Source: Pollenia angustigena (Eukaryota > Arthropoda > Insecta > Diptera > Polleniidae). Taken from it: a stretch of DNA of 64,000 nucleotides. The notes beneath the pieces are model-generated. The model was not told where the DNA came from. It did not search any database and was given only the letters and a program-made list of their open reading frames with translations. Both the position numbers and the translations under genes were made by a program. The DNA is taken from NCBI GenBank assembly GCA_930367215.1, contig OV884056.1, positions 286,670,067 through 286,734,066 of the forward strand, given 5' to 3'. Shown in pieces: positions 42,430 through 54,439 of the stretch. Every line of letters starts with the position of its first letter. The first letter of the stretch is position 1.

Positions 42430-43757
42430 AAAACAGTTCATTTAAAAATAATTTGGAGTGCTATATTCAGCTGTGCCGAATCATTGACACCCTTCACCGA
42501 CAGTTTGAATATTTCTGGAGCGCGCTCTATATGATATCTAGATATTACGAGTATAAACTAAAAAATTCAATTTTATTTAAAAAACAACGACGTTAGCATT
42601 AACATTTGTCGCGGCTGAGACATACATTAAATTATCATGATTCGTAACAGTTTTAATCGAACTAAAATGATTTTAAGGAGGGGAATTTTTATTGAACTCA
42701 TGGTAAATTATGAACCAATCATCCCAAAATTCTGTAAAGTGATTGCTGGTGGTAAAAAACATAAATTAGAATAAATTTCAATACAGCAGTGAAATTAGTT
42801 TTCGAGTTTACAGTGAATTTCAGAGGGCTTCTTAGTATGGGATCTAAGATAAATTATATTATATTATATGGAAGAAATTTTACCTCAATATCTTTATCTG
42901 CTAGGGTTTTAGGCGCATTTAATTATTTTCCCAGAGTAGGCTGTATATGCGGCCTATGGCAAATAATGCACCGATCTTCACGAAATTTAATAGTAAAATT
43001 TCCAATCTTATAAAACGAATTTGTGCAAAATCATATATTATTGCGTGCATTATTCCAATATTTATGTTAGTTTTTTATTATCATCTTTTGAGGTGGTGGT
43101 TCCACATATTGATTCACAGCTCTGGTCCTACTGAGCCGATTTTGCTGGATTTCAATCCCAAACAGCTAACATAGAAAAAGTTATTAGTAGTTTTTTTTTA
43201 TCAATTAAAAAAATTGTTTAAAAAGTATATCAATTTTATTAATGTGATAATTGAATCAATTTTTTTTTTTTTGTTGAAAGAAAATAAAAAATATAATTTT
43301 GATTTAATTAACAGTTTAGTTGTTTTGAAATAAATTTTGAATTAAAATATCATTTAAATGACAAATAGTAATTTGAGCTTGTAGAATTGTTGTTGGGAAT
43401 TGTCAAAACCTGAGCTATACTTAAATTAATCAAGCACATTGTTGAAACGGCAAAGTTTTTTGATCATTTTTTTAATTAAAATTAAAAATATAGGCCCCTA
43501 TTATGGTAAAAGACAACTGGTTGTGATCAGTTGTAATTTTTGTTGTGTTTTTGTTCACCGCAATTAAGCAAAGTAGTAAACCGTAATACAAAAATTAAGA
43601 AATTACAGCTCAACTGAGTCTGTTGAAACACGCTCACTTTCGAAAAACTCAAGAGAAAAGAACAAACTTGGTGTCAAATTGCTTGTACCCTGCAAATAAT
43701 AAGACCAGTCAAACACGCGTGTAAAGAGTAGCCCACAAGGGACTAGGACTGGTCCAA
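42430..43757. other. Interior of the pogo-like element, no gene
   Basis: It contains the diverged modular repeat (42480-43160) and AT-rich sequence. No protein was recognised. Confidence 0.45.
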
Positions 43758-43802
43758 AAATAAACCCAAACGTATGGAAAAAACATACGTTTGGGTTTAT
43801 TT
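43758..43802. repeat. Perfect 19-bp hairpin
   Basis: AAATAAACCCAAACGTATG, a 7-base A-rich loop, and the exact reverse complement. It is followed by a 14-base direct repeat, TTATAATTGTGGTT, at about 43801-43830. Confidence 0.95.
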
Positions 43803-45129
43803 ATAATTGTGGTTTATAATTGTGGTGAAGGGTATAACAAGCTTTTTGCAAAACACGTATGTATGTTTTTAATTTTTTTTTATGTGCACACACAGCTGCT
43901 AGATCAACTGTATTTTCAATTTAAATTTTTTGCCTTTCTTTTTCATAAAATAGCGATATAATTCATAATTTTTTTTATGAGGCACTTAAAAATAATATTT
44001 TGTATTAAAAATAAACATTGTTGACCAAAAACCGAATGCTGCTATCCAAAATATGCACTTAAGCAAAATGCACGTACTCGATTTTTTTTCTAACAAAATT
44101 TAGCCATCATACACAATGATTTGTATTTTGTGCAGATATGCAAAAAATGTAGTTAAGTGAAATGCAGCTAAACGAAAAATACTGTATTTACGTGCACTTT
44201 TGACTTAACTGCACAAAATTGATAATTTTTGGCATTATTTTTTATAATCCCATACTAATTCCTTTTTTAAGTGTACTTTCTTTACCTGCACATTTAAGAT
44301 AAGTGCCCAAAATTTTTGGCATTTTAAAATTATTTGCATATAAATAATTTAAGTTAGCTGCACTTTGACTTAACTGCCCAAAAAACATATTTTCTGTAAT
44401 TATTCTTCAAAATCCTTGTTTACGTTTTCCATATTTTTAGGCAGCTTTAAAATATTTTCATACATATAAAACTTCAAAGATAGCTGCACACATGAAAAAA
44501 TATGGTGGCCACTTTTTCACATAAATATCCAATTAAAGTCGTAATAAAAACAAAAATCGCAATCAAGGCAAGTTGACAACATTATACATAATTTTATTTT
44601 GTTTAAATGTACCTACATTTATGCATATGGGTTGTGGTTACAGCAACTTTGCCACGAATATATGAAAGGAATAGCAAATCTTAGGTCTGGAACAGAATAA
44701 AGTAGTTGCAGAAGTATTTGAAGCTGAAGAATGCTCTGTAGCGCAACAAAGTTGAAAATTTCGAATTTTAAGCTTTTGACAGCTTGCAGCGCTATTGTTA
44801 ACGTTGTACTACAGCGACTTTTCAGTTACACACTTTATTGTTACCATTGTGGCTATCTCGTTCATTATAAAAATGCACAACAAATGACTGCAGGTTGTTT
44901 GAACGTCATTGTTATTTCCAATTTATTAATAAAAACGTTGTTACTTCTCTTTCAAACACATTACTTTAGCTGCACTTTTATGCAGGTAACCACAATTGCG
45001 TACCTGCACATTAAAGCAGCTAAATGCATTTAAGATAACTGCATTTTTGATTTACCTGCACAAAAAATCGTGCAAAGGAGATTGTGCAGCTAAGTCAAAA
45101 TTACTGTATATGTAATTAAAAATGCATTT

Positions 45130-45295
45130 TCCCAACGTTTAATTTAAGCACGATTAACAAAATCTTTTAAATTAAAATTTCGTATTCCCAAAAATTACTT
45201 TGATAATAAACAGGCAAGTGCACGGCTTAAGAAAACTGTGTCCTTTTTATGCATTTGACAAAAAATTGAATCAGTGTAATTGTATATGACAAGTT
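45130..45295 (-). repeat. Family A repeat end
   Basis: TAAGCACGATTAACAAAATC, GTATTCCCAAAAATTACTTT and AAACAGGCAAGTGCACGGC match, in reverse, the ends of the 468-bp units at 54440-55574. With 46545-46710 it may bound one larger family A copy broken by the MITE at 45296. Confidence 0.6.
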
Positions 45296-45800
45296 AAAGG
45301 CATAATAAACCACACAAAATGCTTGGCAAACACACACATTGTTTCCGTTTGGGGTTTGCCAATTAACAACACAAATTTTCTCCGTACAAACATTAATTTT
45401 CATTTTTGTTTTGTTTTCAATGAATGCAGATTCCAATAGTGCTGCGGCAATTTTGTTGCTTTTTGCTTAAAACGGAGAAGAAATTATAAAATAAAGCAAC
45501 AAATTTAAAGTAAAAAGTGATTTAAACAACGAGCTATTTTCTGGCAAGCAATACTACTAAAAAATTTAATTTTATATTAAAAATTAATTGAATTGAATAC
45601 ATTTAGCATTAGACGTCACAAAAAGTTTGACAAATATCTAACATGTCTGCCAAATATTAAAAAATTTAAATATTTCTGCAAACATTGCTTCAAATGTTTG
45701 TCCAAACAGCAAACACCCCAATTAACAACACAAAATGTTTGTACAAACGTGAAATTTTGACATGTTTGCCAAGCCATTTGTGAGGTTTATTATGCCCTTT
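45296..45800. mobile_element. 505-bp MITE
   Basis: The ends AAAGGCATAATAAACCACAC...GCTTGGCAAAC and GTTTGCCAAGCC...GGTTTATTATGCCCTTT are inverted over about 36 bases. TTAA-like bases flank it (TTAA at the left, TTTA at the right), the same end style as 46845 and 62042. Confidence 0.8.
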
Positions 45801-46544
45801 ACACACCAAGATGCAGAGAATGCAAACACGCATCAACGCATGAAAGTAGGTTTACTTTCTACTTTTGTATCCGTCGCATGTGTGGTTGAAAAAAAGTCAG
45901 CTGTTATTGATGGCCATGGATGACAAATCATATTTTATTTTCAATGTTATCGATAAATATGTTTGTCTGGTGGATTACATTTTACTATTTCTTTGCATTA
46001 AAAAGGGTTTTTAATAAGAGAAAAAGCTTTCGTTATAAAGATTGTATAAACTTTAAAGAATAAAATACATTAAAATTAATTTTTAACACAATTTTACCAC
46101 GAACAAAATTTGCCATTCTAGTTATCGATTACTTTTATCTTCTGAGCGTTTAACTTTGTAGTGTTTAATAATATTTTTTTAACAAATGCCATGAATTGGA
46201 AACTTATTGATACCGTGAAAAATCACGAATATTTTTAAATTAAAAGCTTACTCCTCTATGAAAGCTATTAAATAAATTCTATTAAAATATCAATTACACT
46301 CTCCATTTTTTGCAAAATTGTTTTTAATTGTTAAACATATTAGCACAACAGCTGATAAAAAAAACAAATTTGGCGCATTAGACGCATTGCATGTAATTGA
46401 ATTGAGGAACGCATAAAATGCACAAAAAGTATCATTCGCATCTGCGCATGAACGAATGGTGTGGACCTTCAGCTTTACAAGTAGAACTGTTGCTTACAAT
46501 TATTATACGTTTAACAGTTTAATTTGTTTTCATATCTTTAGTTT

Positions 46545-46710
46545 TTTCTAAAATCTTTATGGATGAAGTTTCCTGACGATCTGGCTTAAGCAGCCCAGTG
46601 AAATGCGCATAGGAATAGCTTATCCCATCAACAATAAATTTCAGTGTTTTTATCAAAAATAAAAGTTGCGAATAAAGCACGATTAACAAAATCTTTTAAA
46701 TTATTTTTAA
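46545..46710 (-). repeat. Family A repeat copy
   Basis: ATAGCTTATCCCATCAACAA and TCTTTAGTTTTTTCTAAAAT match, in reverse, the TGATGGGATAAGCTAT module of 15720 and 54440. The upstream stretch 45801-46544 shows nothing else recognisable. Confidence 0.75.
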
Positions 46711-46844
46711 TAAAAATTTAAAATATTGTTACGAAATTAGATTTATCTTAGAATTATTTATAGTTTTATTTATAAGTTATCTTGTAAATTATAGGTTTTG
46801 TCGTTTAAGTGTTAATAATTATTTTTTCACTGTATTATTGCCTT

Positions 46845-47615
46845 AAGGTCCCATTAGCCGACCGTAAATGTAGAAATGTAAATGTAATGTAAACAGCTGA
46901 TCGTTTCTGTTATATGGAAAGCAATGCAAATGCTTAACTAACTGTAATGTCACTTAACCGTAACGTGCCAACCTGTAGAAAATAGAATTTCATTACGAGG
47001 TTACGTGACAGTTGTAGATAGTGATGGGCTGCTTATATTTTAAATGCAATGCGGGTAAAATCACTCTTTTTGTTTGGTACTTTTTCAGTTATAATATCTG
47101 TGGACTTTTGACAAAATAAGTAACAATCCATACATATTTTCATTTATACAAATATATGCTTAGATGTATAAAATTAACAAATGTATACATATCCACAAAC
47201 AAACAAAGTCTGGGTTGTAATGGTATCAAAACCTTGTTTAGGTGTATGCACATTTTGCAATTAATGTAAGAACATGTGTACGGATATGATATAATACATA
47301 CATATTTGTTTTTTGTAGAACTGTAATATTAATATCAAATATTAAATGATTTATTTATTTATACATGCAAGAAATACAGTTTTAATAATATTTAAATCAC
47401 TTGGTACTTTTTCTGCAAAGCGGTCACTATTTCAACATTTTTAATTCTCATCACTGTGTGTGTTGTTTTTTGTTTACTAATGCTTTTTTGTTTTTGGTTG
47501 TGAAAAACAGCTGACATGTTCTTACATGTTCTATAAGTGCACAAACGAGCTTACAGTACGTTACGGTACTTTACATTGCATTTAATTACATTTACGTTCG
47601 GCTAAAGCGGCCTTT
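46845..47615. mobile_element. MITE of about 770 bp
   Basis: The ends AAGGTCCCATTAGCCGACCG (plus TAAATGTA repeats) and TTTACGTTCGGCTAAAGCGG with CCTT are inverted. CAGCTGA-containing segments recur at both subterminal regions. No coding capacity. Confidence 0.75.
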
Positions 47616-47618
47616 ATG

Positions 47619-48004
47619 CCCAATTTTCAGGATAGTATTTAAGTCTATATTAAGTTAATTTTCATATAAACTTAAATCGTATTTAAATACAGATTGATTT
47701 TCTGAGTTTTATTTGATAAGTTTTATTTAATTAAGATAAAAGTATGGTAGCACTATTAAATACAAAAAAATATCATAAAAAAGTTTATTTATTTGCAAGG
47801 TGGTCTCAATGTTATTGCTTTGCCTGTTGTTGTATTGTCATAAAGAGGCCACCTTGCTAAGTTATTTCAATGGAAACTTAAGTTGAATTTAAATGTACCA
47901 CATCGGTGAATTAAGTTTTATTTAAGTGTTAAGTGAAAAAGAGAATTTTGTAAATAAAACGATTTTAAACATAAATGTGTTTTAAAATCAATCCTGAAAA
48001 TTGG
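47619..48004. repeat. 386-bp foldback MITE
   Basis: The ends are CCCAATTTTCAGGAT and ATCCTGAAAATTGG. A central hairpin, GCAAGGTGGTCTC...GAGGCCACCTTGC, lies at 47797-47858. It directly abuts the previous MITE. Confidence 0.75.
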
Positions 48005-48054
48005 TCATTTAATTGCAAATCACACTTATTTTATTTAACAAACTTTATTGAAAT

Positions 48055-48480
48055 TAATTATAATAATTGGTATTGTGGTTATTTTGTTGAACTATTTATG
48101 GTTTTTAATCCAAATTTTTAATATTTTTAATTAGGCTTAAGTTCATGAAATTTAATTTTTATTAAATTATTTTTGTGAAGAAAGGAATTTTACAACATGA
48201 AAATTAATCAAAATTGTTATTGATAATCTTTCATTCTTGACGTGGCTCGGGCTCGAACCCTGGCCGGCAGGTTACCATGACATGTTTCGATCGCAACCAC
48301 TCGATCTCCTCAGATGGATTTGCCGTCTTACACTCGCAGCCATCGACGACTGCTGACGTCACTAGTCAAACATCAATCCTTAAACCAAATTGTATTTTTA
48401 ACATTTGGTAGATCGAAATTTGCTTTCCTGAATGATTATCCACTTTAATTGATTTTTACATGTTTTTTCCTTTACTTCTG
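48055..48480 (-). repeat. tRNA-like repeat, inverted member of a head-to-head pair
   Basis: The - strand carries the tRNA-like core (B-box complement GGGCTCGAACCCTGG at 48250) and the tail. It is separated by a 26-base T-run (48482-48507) from the direct copy that follows. Confidence 0.8.
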
Positions 48481-48509
48481 TTTTTTTTTTTTTTTTTTTT
48501 TTTTTTCCT

Positions 48510-49125
48510 ATATAATTTAATAAAAATTAAATTTCATGAACTTAAGCCTAATTAAAAATATTAAAAATTTGGATTAAAAACCATAAATAGTTCAACAAAA
48601 TAACCACAATACTAATTATTGTTAAAGCTAAGGCACGAGCTCTATGTGTACATTTGTCCTTCAAGTTGTGCTGAAAAAGGTCAACAGAAAAGAGAAAGAC
48701 AAAGTGAAAAAACCAAAAATTTTCTTGGACTTCAAGAAAAATTCTTGACGAAAGTACGAAAAAACAGAAGTAAAGGAAAAAACATGTAAAATCAATTAAA
48801 ATGGATAATCATTCAGGAAAGCAAATTTCGATCTACCAAATGTTAAAATACAATTTGGTTTAAGGATTGATGTTTGACTAGTGACGTCAGCAGTCGTCGA
48901 TGGCTGCGAGTGTAAGACGGCAAATCCATCTGAGGAGATCGAGTGGTTGCGATCGAAACATGTCATGGTAACCTGCCGGCCAGGGTTCGAGCCCGAGCCA
49001 CGTCAAGAATGAAAGATTATCAATAACAATTTTGATTAATTTTCATGTTGTAAAATTCCTTTCTTCACAAAAATAATTTAATAAAAATTAAATTTCATGA
49101 ACTTAAGCCTAATTAAAAATTAATT
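48510..49125 (+). repeat. tRNA-like repeat, direct member of the pair
   Basis: The same family: A-box-like TGGCTGCGAGTG at 48901, B-box GGTTCGAGCCC at 48984, then a tail to 49120. It is close in sequence to the copies inside the gypsy LTRs. Confidence 0.8.
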
Positions 49126-49554
49126 ATAATGTTCACTAAATTTGCCCGCTTTTGTAAAGGCCCTAATACGCTGATCGAAATACTCATCAAGTATTGTGGT
49201 AGATATTTAAAACGATTTTAGAAAGGGAGTGCTATGGTCAATGTTGGACCTACAAGTACAACATTTTGCCTCGCTAATTTTTTTTATCAATAGCAACATT
49301 TTAAAGAAAGCTATGGCATTTAATAGCATTTGTATGGCAGGTTTAAAAAAAATTGGTAAGACGATTTTTTTTTGGTGATGGGCAAGAGAACTCTATTCCG
49401 GAAAGAAGTTTGTATGGGGGCCATGTGAAATTATCAGACCTGGGACAAATACATTAACTTTAACCAATTGCCAAAAATATTGCATTAATAATTTTCGCAT
49501 TTCATTATTTTCTTATCTAAGAAGTGCATTATTTTTTAAATACCACTAAATTGT
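49126..49554. other. No feature recognised
   Basis: AT-rich, without clear repeats or coding sequence. Confidence 0.4.
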
Positions 49555-49668
49555 ATGCCAATAATTAGTATTGAGGTTATTTTATTGAACTGTTTATGGT
49601 TGTTAATCCATATTTTAATCAGGTTAAAGTTCATTGAATTTAATTTTAATTAAACTATTTTTATTATT

Positions 49669-49866
49669 TTTATGCTAATAATGACTCCTTTCGTCGCATT
49701 TGTGAAAATTTTAATAAACTGTATCATATTATAGACATTTCTGAAAACAATGATATTTTAAAAAGAAAACTAATTTTGTATTTAAATAGTTAATATATTC
49801 ACACCTGTATTATATTCTTTAGTCTGTAAGGATTTATAATCTATAGACCAAATAAATAAATAAATA
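49669..49866 (+). pseudogene. 5'-truncated LINE 3' end
   Basis: It encodes NNDSFRRICENFNKLYHIID and ENNDILKRKLILYLNS, a typical non-LTR ORF2 C-terminal end, and a stop at 49791. About 70 bases follow, ending in (AAAT)n. Confidence 0.65.
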
Positions 49867-50027
49867 AGGGTGTGTGTGAAACGGTAGCAAAGTTCTATGG
49901 TGAATTAAAATTTCTACGCTAATGTCAAAAGTTATACTAGCCCCCAAGGATAGTGAAATTTTATTCACCTCAACAGTGTCAAAATTTTACTTCCATGAGT
50001 ACTTTGCTACCGTTTCACACACACCCT
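49867..50027. mobile_element. 161-bp MITE
   Basis: Perfect 26-base inverted ends begin AGGGTGTGTGTGAAACGGTA and end in the exact complement. It landed at the LINE poly(AAAT) tail. Confidence 0.9.
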
Positions 50028-50155
50028 AAGAAAGGAATTTTGAAATATGAAATTAATTAATATTTTTTCATTCTTGCCTGCCGCGGGGATCGAACTAACG
50101 TTCACGGGCAGGTCGGTTTGACATGATTCGATATTGTATGCCAATTTATGCAAAA

Positions 50156-50736
50156 CTAATCCATTATTTTTTTTGCACTACACTAGTGATAATGTACTTA
50201 CTATTCTTCGATAAGAGTTAATGGTAATGCAATAATCTTGCACTAAATTATTTTTTGTTTAATTTAATGATAATGCAGTAGTAATGCAAATCGTCTAGGT
50301 CTGGAAATTATGTACTAATTCTCACAATTTTCAATGGTTTCGTCTTTATGACAATTAAAACTTGTGTACTTAATTTCATCAAATTATTTTTAAAATAGCG
50401 ACCTGTTCTTCGCTTACAAAGTTACATGGACAGGCAATCAGTCAGCCGGACGGACGTACATTGCAAGATCGACTCAGAAAGTCGATCGGTATACTCAAAG
50501 GTAAGACTAGAAACAATATTTGTTAGTGTTATATACATACAAGCGCATAATATTCTTTCCTCTATTGTGGTGTGGCTTTAAAAATCATTCCAAAATAATT
50601 TATTTTGGGGATTCAACCGGTAGTCATAAAGTCCTTTTTCGTAAAATAATAACACAAAAAACTATGACTGATGTGAGTATGACCTCTCATAATTAATATT
50701 TCTACTGTATACTTTCGATAAAACAATCAACACAGC
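50156..50736. other. Stretch with a dispersed repeat tail
   Basis: AGTCAGCCGGACGGACGTAC, then GATCGACTCAGAAAGTCGAT and CGGTATACTCAAAGG (50440-50500) form a motif common in dipteran dispersed repeats. Otherwise nothing was recognised. Confidence 0.5.
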
Positions 50737-53316
50737 CAGGGCTGCCAGATAAAATCGCCAATTTCCTGAGAAAAAATAATAAAATCGTCTTTTACGTTTC
50801 GAAAAATCGTCAAAAAATCGGACAACTTAAAATTTAGTTTTTTTAAACAATTTTTGTTCGATTTTCATAAAAAAAACCTTCAAACAAAAACATAATTAAT
50901 TCATACCCAGCTAGCAATTTCAATCGTGTAAGACCTGCTGAGGGTATTCGATCGTCGATGATCGCATTTTTTAATCATAGGAGACTTCTGGCACGGGAAA
51001 AACTGTAACACGAGTGAGATTCTTCCATAGCACATAGATTATCTAACGAGTCTTTCATGCTATGAATCGTATGAGCCTCACGTAGATATTATCTTACAAC
51101 TCGTAAAATGCTCGCCGTATAAGTGTTGCAAATATGATTTATACAGAGAGTCGTAAAAGGTTAATTCGATGATAGTTTGACGAAAGATAAACAAAGTGTT
51201 GTTTTGTACTCTTTTGTATGAAGCATACCTAAATAGAGCGGTGTCAACGTTTTGCAATTGGAAACTCCGATTTTGACAGCTCGTTTAATAGTGAAGTTGG
51301 CCGCTTTTGTTAATTAATAATGGCAATTTAGCTATTTTTTGGTCAAACTAGTAGTGCTGGGAAACTATCGATAGACTATCGATGTTATCGATAGTCCCAA
51401 AATATCGAAAATATCGATAGGAAAAATATAAATATCGTATTTTTATTATTTAAAATACAACTATGAAGACATCTAACAGCAGCTATACACACTAAAGGGC
51501 TGCGCAAAATATTCTTAATGTTCTATGTTCTACTTCACACAACTATCAATTATATTATTTCACTGTAAACATACATAGCAAAACAAACATAACAACACAT
51601 TACTTCCACCAAAACAAAACAAGCATAACTTGAAAAGTTTTTCTCTTCTGCTTTGTTAGTGCTTGTATTATCAAAACAAACAGAATATCAACACAAAAAC
51701 AGACAATGAAATAAATAAACGGTAAATTATAGTAAAAGCATCGAGTGCACTAGAACATTAAAAAAATAAAAAAAAATGATATATTTGAATTATTTCCTAA
51801 ATGTATATATGTATATTTTATTTTAGTCGATCTTTATTATTATATTATGTATAACTAAATTATCAAGCTTGAGGTCTTGTTTTATTTTTATATAAAACTT
51901 TAAACGTTTATTTAACCAATATTTCTAATTCTAGTTAAATAATTATTAATATTTTGTTGCTATCAATTTTCCCAAAAAATTGTGAAACACACCATTAGAT
52001 TTTATTTTTTATATCTATGAAAATAATGAATTCTTCTTAATTTTATTTAAATATTAGAGCTAAGTACCTTTATATGTATGTAAATAATAAACAATAAATT
52101 TTTGCAAATAAAAATTAATATTACATATAAATTTTTTTAAGCTTTTTCATATTCATTACAAAACGAAAATGTTTCTCACTTTGCAATTCTCTTTGGTATA
52201 TGTTTACAATCAAAACATTCAAACATGCTTGGAATGTTCTATTTCTGTTTTAATGTTCTACTTCATCTTTGTTCTAATTCAGCTTTATTTTAGTTCAGCA
52301 TTGTTCTAGTGCAGTTTTGTTCTATTCTTCTATATTTTGATCGTAAAACAAAACAATTGTTTTTGGAAGTATGTGTTTTGTAATGAGAGAGTAATAAACA
52401 CACACTATCTAAATTCAATGAAATTGCTTGTAAGCAATATTTCTTGTGCTTGTGCATCTCTTTAATACACACACAGTTTTTTGCCGCAAATTTTTAGTTG
52501 CTATTATAAATTCGTGCTGAATTATATTAATGAATACAAACACAAGAATGGCAAGTGGTATGGATTGCTTAGCAGTGCTTTTTACTGCTTATTAAATGCC
52601 TTGTCAAATATTTTTGTAATGTTGTAACAATGCAATTCTAAATCCAAATGCAATTGCAAGCATAAGACAAAACAATGAACGACCATTAGAGGATAAGTCC
52701 GCTAGTTTGATTACATTTTGGGTTTAGAATTTAGAAAATTTTTTAAAGTTGCAATGGAATATCTTATAGTCCCTGTTACATCGGTTCCTTCAGAAAGGTA
52801 CTGATCAATTTTTAAAAAACAGCGTTCTAAAATAACGTGCGTATATACATACGTCTCAAACATTCCATAAAGTGATGAAAACAACGAACTGTAGCCTTAT
52901 AAAAAACTAATTAAAATTTTCCTGCACAAGTACAAACATTCAGTCGATAGTAATATCGATATAGTAGAAAATATCGATAGTATCCCAGCACTACAATCTA
53001 GCGTCCTTATCTTTTTTTCTATTCATAATTTGTGGACAAGAAAGTTATCCCTACTGTTCGTGACACAACATTGACGCTCTTGCTTAGGTATAGACATATC
53101 AGCGTTAAAGATAAGCGAAAGAAAACGTTTTGTCTTCCGCTCTTGTTAAGGTACGGCTGTTAAACATTGCAAGACTAAAAAACGGAACAATCAAAAAATT
53201 TGATGTTTTGTTCAGACTTTGGAGACTGAAAACTTCTTCACTTTTTAGAAAAAAATCAGCAAATCAGAACAAAAAATCGTCAAAATGACGATAAATCGTC
53301 AAATCTGGCAGCCCAG
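50737..53316. mobile_element. hAT element (outer), non-autonomous
   Basis: The ends are CAGGGCTGCCAGAT and ATCTGGCAGCCCAG. The 8-bp duplication is AACACAGC (50729-50736) and AACACAGT (53317-53324), 7 of 8. Subterminal AAAATCGTC repeats occur at both ends. A second hAT element sits inside. Confidence 0.88.
51352..52993. mobile_element. hAT element (inner), non-autonomous
   Basis: The ends are TAGTGCTGGGAAACTATCGA and TCGATAGTATCCCAGCACTA, rich in TATCGATA palindromes. The 8-bp duplication is CAAACTAG (51344-51351) and CAATCTAG (52994-53001), 7 of 8. AT-rich interior without a transposase. Confidence 0.9.
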
Positions 53317-53480
53317 AACACAGTATAAAAAATCTTGTTATTTTGGGACTTTGTTGCTTGACCAACCCAACAACAAAAAATCGTCAAAATTACGATAAAT
53401 CGTCAAATCTGGCAGCCCAGAACACAGTATAAAAAATCTTGTTATTTTAGGACTTTGTTGCTTGACCAACCCAACAACAA
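53277..53480 (+). repeat. 104-bp tandem duplication over the hAT 3' end
   Basis: Both units contain ATCTGGCAGCCCAGAACACA, AAATCTTGTTATTTT and CTTGACCAACCCAACAACAA, with about two differences. The duplication includes the element end plus its flanking target, so it arose after insertion. Confidence 0.9.
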
Positions 53481-54031
53481 TTTTTGTAAACTATTGTTAT
53501 CTACATATGACGATATTATGACAATATGACTGGATAGCATACCGTTAAAATCGCCCAATTGCATAATATTTAAAAAAAAGTTACAATTTGAATCTAATTT
53601 ATTTGGATTTACGGCAAATTTCACCAAGTTCAATTAAAACTAACTATTTCTCAGTTAACAATAAATTTTTAATAGTCATTACTAGGGATGCGATTTCCAT
53701 GCAAATTCATGTTTTTTATCGATAGTCTAAAAAGATGTCGACGAGTTATTTTTCCGAATCACTAAATTTGCGTTAAAATTGCATCGATTTGATTTTGCAT
53801 ATTTTTGCATATTTTGGTTTTAAATGCATATTTTTACATATTTAGGTTTTAAATGCATATTTTGACATATTTGAGTGATTTGTTTTTTAATTTCCAAATT
53901 TTTAAAAAAAAAGTTTTAAGAAAATATTTAAATAAACAAAAAAAAATTTAAAATTAATAAATAAATTCTTTTGGAGCTTTGCTTCAGATACAAGGTTTTC
54001 AAGATTACGAGGATCCTTCTACTTTAAAACG

Positions 54032-54241
54032 ATGCATCACCTTATATTGATAAGGCTTCCAAGGAGGTCAAAATATTTTATCCAAAACGGTTACTGCTTG
54101 GCACATGGGTTATACCGTGTTGCAGAGGAACTTAGAAGCCAATTCGATAATATTGCAATTTTTAATGAAATGTATCCGTTGATTCCCCTTCCACCGCAGA
54201 TAGATGCTATTTGCCTCAGAATTCTTTTCAAAAAACTTTGA
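54032..54241 (+). pseudogene. hAT transposase fragment
   Basis: CLAHGLYRVAEELRSQF and MYPLIPLPPQI correspond to the hAT block 'HALHRVxEEIRSxFPxVN ... APGIPLPPxPIxTRWGTWL'. The TRWGTWL part is lost and the frame ends at 54241. Confidence 0.65.
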
Positions 54242-54439
54242 GTAATTTAAAAAAAGTTAGAAGAGCTTGTTAATACGATATTGAATAAATTTAAATAACA
54301 TCAGAACTTAAATTAGCATTTGTATTTTCCAATTAAGGATGTATTGGGGAAACAATTACTAATAAGGAAGGATTTAGTTTAGAACAATTAATTGATATTG
54401 ATAGGAAAGAAAGCCCGGCAAATTAAAAAAAAAAAAAAA

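Larger units (their letters stand above)
40827..44184. mobile_element. pogo-like element, inner pair of ends
   Basis: CAGTATTTTTCGTTTAGCTG at 40827 is exactly inverted at 44165-44184 (CAGCTAAACGAAAAATACTG), each flanked by TA. Inner and outer left ends are only 27 bases apart, so two related elements are nested or the ends duplicated. Confidence 0.75.
40800..45106. mobile_element. pogo-like non-autonomous element, outer pair of ends
   Basis: The left end CAGTAGTTTTGACTAAGCTG and right end CAGCTAAGTCAAAATTACTG are inverted and both flanked by TA. A CAGTA...CTTAGCTGC terminus is what pogo/Tigger elements of the Tc1-mariner superfamily carry. Many internal relatives of the end motif (GACTTAACTGCACAAAA at 44201, GACTTAACTGCCCAAAA at 44366) are scattered through 44000-45100. 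No transposase is seen. Confidence 0.7.
49555..50155 (-). repeat. Diverged tRNA-like repeat split by two insertions
   Basis: 49555-49668 matches the body of the family (GGTTATTTTATTGAACTGTT). 50028-50155 matches its core in reverse, with a changed B-box region (GGGGATCGAACTAACG). A LINE tail and a MITE lie between the halves. Confidence 0.65.
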
